The notes under the pieces were generated by a model. It did not search any database. It was given only the letters and a program-made list of their open reading frames with translations, and was not told where the DNA came from. Source: an uncultured Clostridia bacterium (GTDB taxonomy: Bacteria; Bacillota; Clostridia; Oscillospirales; Acutalibacteraceae). Taken from it: 33,829 bases of DNA. Made by a program: the position numbers and the translations under genes. Each line of letters opens with the position of its first letter. Positions within the stretch are counted from its first letter, which is position 1. The stretch spans positions 1 to 33,829 of the forward strand of contig CAMHAV010000014.1 in NCBI GenBank assembly GCA_946182865.1. The letters run 5' to 3'. Of the stretch, positions 31,135 to 33,829 are shown one piece after another.

Positions 31135-33663
31135 ATGTATAACTTCAAAGGATTCACGGAAAAATCAAACATTGCCCTGAACCGCGCATTTGAGAACGCG
31201 CAGGAGATGGGACACACCTTCGTCGGCTCGGAGCATATTCTGCTGGGACTGCTCGAAACCGACGCGTCCGCCGCGCAGACCATTCTCAACGAAAACGGCG
31301 TGGAGGCGGACGCTGTGAAGGAAAAGCTGCTGGAGGTTCACGGGCAGGGCGTGCGCTGCACTGTTAATCCCAATGACCTGACGGCACGCGGCAAGCGGAC
31401 GCTGCAAACCGCCAAGCTGCTCTCCGGTCGGATGGGGCACAGCTATGTCGGTACGGAGCACATCCTGCTCGCCATGATCGGAGACACCGACAGTTATGCC
31501 GTTCACTTCATGCAGGAGCTGGGCGGCGATATGCAGGACATTGCCGACTCGCTGACGCAGTTTTTCAACGGCGAGGGCGGGGACGACTATGAGGAAGATG
31601 AGCGCGAGGAACAGCAGCCCTCCAGCCCGTTCGGCGGATTCTTCAGCATGGGCGGCGGCAATCCCTTTGGAGGCGCGCAGGGCGGTCATGCGGGCGGCAA
31701 GGGCAAGAGCCTGAAAAAATACGGCCGCGACCTGACCGACGAAGCCAAAAAGGGCAAGATTGACCCGGTCATCGGCCGTCAGCAGGAGATCGACCGCGTG
31801 ATACAGATTCTCTCCCGCCGCACCAAGAACAACCCCTGTCTGATCGGTGAACCGGGCGTGGGCAAGACCGCCATTGCGGAAGGTCTGGCGCTCAAAATCG
31901 CGGAGGGCGAGGTGCCGGAGTCGCTCAAAAACAAGAAGATCGTCGATCTCAGTCTGACCGGCATGATCGCGGGTTCCAAGTACCGCGGCGAATTTGAGGA
32001 ACGCATTCAGTCGGTGATCGACGAGGTTATCAAGGACGGCAATACCATCCTGTTTATTGATGAAATCCATACCCTGATCGGCGCAGGTTCCGCCGAGGGC
32101 GCGACCGACGCGGCCAATATCCTTAAACCGATGCTCGCGCGCGGCAGCTTTCAGGTGATCGGCGCGACCACCATCACGGAATACCGCAAGTATATCGAGA
32201 AGGATTCCGCGCTGGAACGCCGTTTCCAGCCGGTCATGGTGGGCGAACCGACCGAGGAAGAAGCGGAGCAGATTCTTCTGGGACTGCGCGACCGATACGA
32301 GGGACATCACAAGGTCAAGATCAGCGACGAAGCCATCAAATCCGCCGTCAATCTCTCCGCGCGTTACATCGCGGACAGATATCTGCCGGACAAGGCGATT
32401 GACCTGATCGACGAAGCCGCGTCCCGCGTGCGGCTCAAGAGACAGACGGCTCCCGGCGACGTGAAGCAACTCGAGGAACAGATCAAGCAGGTGACGGCGG
32501 ACAAGCAGGAAGCCATCAACACGCAGGACTTCGAGCGTGCCGCCAAGCTGCGCGACCGTGAGAAAGAACTCACTGCTCAGTTGGAGGAGCAAAAGGACGC
32601 GTGGAAGAAGAGCAGCGCCGGCAGGGAAGACACGGTGACGACGGAAGATATCGCGGAGATCGTGTCCCAGTGGACGGGCATCCCCGTGGTGCAGCTCACC
32701 ACGGAGGAAAGTGAACGCATGCTGAAAATGGAGGACATTCTTCATGAAAGAATCGTCGGTCAGCACGAGGCCGTGACCGCCGTAGCGAAAGCCATCCGCC
32801 GCGGCCGTGTGGGTCTCAAAGACCCCAAGCGCCCCATCGGTTCGTTCCTCTTCCTCGGCCCCACCGGCGTGGGCAAGACGGAACTCAGCAAGGCGCTGGC
32901 GGAAGCGATGTTCGGTGACGAAAACGCCATGATTCGTCTCGATATGTCGGAATTCATGGAAAAGCATACCGTGTCGAAGCTCATCGGTTCGCCTCCGGGC
33001 TATGTCGGCTACGACGAGGGCGGACAGCTCACCGAAAAGATTCGCAGACGGCCCTATTCCGTGGTGCTGTTTGACGAAATCGAAAAAGCGCATCCCGATG
33101 TGCTCAACATCCTGCTGCAAATCCTCGGTGACGGCAGAGTGACCGACTCGCAGGGACGCACGGTGGACTTCAAAAACACCGTCATCATCATGACCTCCAA
33201 CCTCGGCGCGCGCACCATCACAGGTGGCGGCAAGAACGCGCTCGGCTTCGGACAGACGGAGAGCAGCGATCAGGCGCAGCAGGAATATGACGCGATCAAG
33301 GCGGCTGTGATGGAGGAACTGAAGGAAACTTTCCGTCCCGAATTCATCAACCGTCTGGACGATATCATCGTGTTCCGCAAGCTCAGCGAGGAGGATGTGG
33401 AGCAAATCGCGGAAAAGATGCTGGGTTCGCTGGCCACCAGAATGAAAGAAATGAACATCGACGTGACGTTTGACAAGAGCGTCGCCAAGACGATCAGCGA
33501 ACACGGATTCGATCCGGTTTACGGCGCCAGACCCATCCGGAGAGCCATCCAGTCGGAGATCGAGGATCAGCTTTCCGAGAAGATACTCGACGGCACGGTA
33601 AAAGCCGGAGAGCGCATCGAAGTGGGATTTGAAAACGATCAGATGAAAATTACCAAGAAGTAA
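31135..33663 (+). CDS. clpC: ATP-dependent unfoldase ClpC
   Basis: ClpC is a Hsp100 AAA+ unfoldase that feeds ClpP and, with McsB, degrades arginine-phosphorylated proteins. The 842-residue protein has the Clp-N double repeat (about 5-150, FVGSEHILLGLLE and YVGTEHILLAMI), a Gly/Phe-rich linker (about 165-195), AAA-1 with Walker A GEPGVGKT (238-245), a UVR-containing middle domain (about 445-485), and AAA-2 with Walker A GPTGVGKT (575-582) and GSPPGYVGYDEGGQLT. The start is ATG at 31135, with GAGGGGG upstream; an open frame continues upstream without a ribosome site. The UVR motif distinguishes it from ClpB. A terminator follows. Confidence 0.97.
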   Translation: MYNFKGFTEKSNIALNRAFENAQEMGHTFVGSEHILLGLLETDASAAQTILNENGVEADAVKEKLLEVHGQGVRCTVNPNDLTARGKRTLQTAKLLSGRMGHSYVGTEHILLAMIGDTDSYAVHFMQELGGDMQDIADSLTQFFNGEGGDDYEEDEREEQQPSSPFGGFFSMGGGNPFGGAQGGHAGGKGKSLKKYGRDLTDEAKKGKIDPVIGRQQEIDRVIQILSRRTKNNPCLIGEPGVGKTAIAEGLALKIAEGEVPESLKNKKIVDLSLTGMIAGSKYRGEFEERIQSVIDEVIKDGNTILFIDEIHTLIGAGSAEGATDAANILKPMLARGSFQVIGATTITEYRKYIEKDSALERRFQPVMVGEPTEEEAEQILLGLRDRYEGHHKVKISDEAIKSAVNLSARYIADRYLPDKAIDLIDEAASRVRLKRQTAPGDVKQLEEQIKQVTADKQEAINTQDFERAAKLRDREKELTAQLEEQKDAWKKSSAGREDTVTTEDIAEIVSQWTGIPVVQLTTEESERMLKMEDILHERIVGQHEAVTAVAKAIRRGRVGLKDPKRPIGSFLFLGPTGVGKTELSKALAEAMFGDENAMIRLDMSEFMEKHTVSKLIGSPPGYVGYDEGGQLTEKIRRRPYSVVLFDEIEKAHPDVLNILLQILGDGRVTDSQGRTVDFKNTVIIMTSNLGARTITGGGKNALGFGQTESSDQAQQEYDAIKAAVMEELKETFRPEFINRLDDIIVFRKLSEEDVEQIAEKMLGSLATRMKEMNIDVTFDKSVAKTISEHGFDPVYGARPIRRAIQSEIEDQLSEKILDGTVKAGERIEVGFENDQMKITKK

Positions 33664-33716
33664 ACCACGGCATTCTTTTATTGACTTCCACTCTTTTTCC
33701 TATCAATACTCCTAAT

Positions 33717-33775
33717 ACAAAACCCGACCGCAAGACATTCTCAAATGAGTATGTCCCCGGTCGGGTTTTGTCGTT
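33717..33775. terminator. Intrinsic terminator after clpC
   Basis: ACAAAACCCGACCG pairs perfectly over 14 bp with CGGTCGGGTTTTGT, with an inner GACAT/ATGTC and CTC/GAG helix, followed by a T-rich run. The stem's own A/T ends would also give a TTTTGT run on the minus strand, so it may serve a convergent gene as well. Confidence 0.9.
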
Positions 33776-33793
33776 TTAGAACTTATCCCAAAA

Positions 33794-33829
33794 TTACTTT
33801 TGATGAACAGGGATGAACTTGCGCCAAAC
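33794..33829 (-). CDS. Possible 3' end of a convergent gene (partial)
   Basis: On the minus strand the last bases read V-W-R-K-F-I-P-V-H-Q-K and then TAA, ending 22 bp before the shared terminator. A frame ending at such a spot is suggestive of a convergent gene cut off by the window edge, but 11 codons give no family and the frame could be accidental. Confidence 0.3.
   Translation of the reverse strand, partial: VWRKFIPVHQK

Noticed and set aside
31165..33504. 779-codon minus-strand frame opposite clpC
   Set aside because: Same shadow effect. ClpC on the plus strand has every expected AAA+ motif.
1..33829. CRISPR array, tRNA or rRNA genes
   Set aside because: No spaced direct repeats of CRISPR size, no cloverleaf with a T-loop GTTCRA motif, and no rRNA-like stretch was found by eye.

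Overview
The window looks like a stretch of a Gram-positive Clostridia chromosome, most likely from the Oscillospirales/Ruminococcaceae side of the gut Firmicutes. The evidence is fatty-acid kinase FakA next to RecG, the ylm division cluster (YggS/YlmE, SepF/YlmF, YlmH, DivIVA) running into ileS-lspA-rluD, a split two-subunit transketolase, a CtsR-McsA-McsB-ClpC stress operon with CtsR operators, and a surface protein with an SPSTGD sortase-type tail. Coding DNA is moderately GC-rich and spacers are AT-rich. No rRNA, tRNA, CRISPR array or transposase gene was seen. The genus cannot be named from the sequence alone.

Layout: (1) 1-1769, an AT-rich heptamer repeat followed by a lone family-5 solute-binding lipoprotein. 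(2) 1861-5823, fakA-recG from one good promoter, ending at a hairpin shared with convergent carD (minus strand, 5845-6351). (3) 6690-23289, a dense plus-strand run starting at a near-consensus promoter: mutS, an E. coli-type tatD, two small genes (one unknown, one resembling Imm70 immunity proteins), mutL, miaA, a HlyD-like membrane protein, yggS, sepF, ylmH, divIVA, ileS, lspA and an rluD-type pseudouridine synthase. It joins mismatch repair, tRNA modification, division-site placement, isoleucine charging and lipoprotein maturation. (4) 23346-25359, the transketolase subunit pair with its own terminator. (5) 25407-28440, an AT-richer accessory island: a consensus promoter, a roughly 290-nt leader bounded by long inverted repeats, and an 846-residue wall-anchored protein with InlB-like repeats. 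(6) 28451-33771, the CtsR regulon operon ctsR-mcsA-mcsB-clpC, with four CtsR boxes upstream and a GC-rich repeat inserted before clpC. The last bases may be the 3' end of a convergent minus-strand gene.

The best candidate for something undescribed is the leader at about 25442-25731. A strong sigma-A promoter would start transcription almost exactly at the left arm of a 38-bp imperfect inverted repeat. The right arm ends 60 bp before the start codon of the surface protein. A 12-nt sequence from the right arm recurs inside the leader, so the left arm has two mutually exclusive partners. This could be a structured regulatory RNA, a MITE-like element or an invertible switch. Second-rank observations are the Imm70-like pair inside the mismatch-repair operon, a 28% GC patch inside yggS, the heptamer tandem repeats, and the GC-rich interspersed-type repeat between mcsB and clpC.
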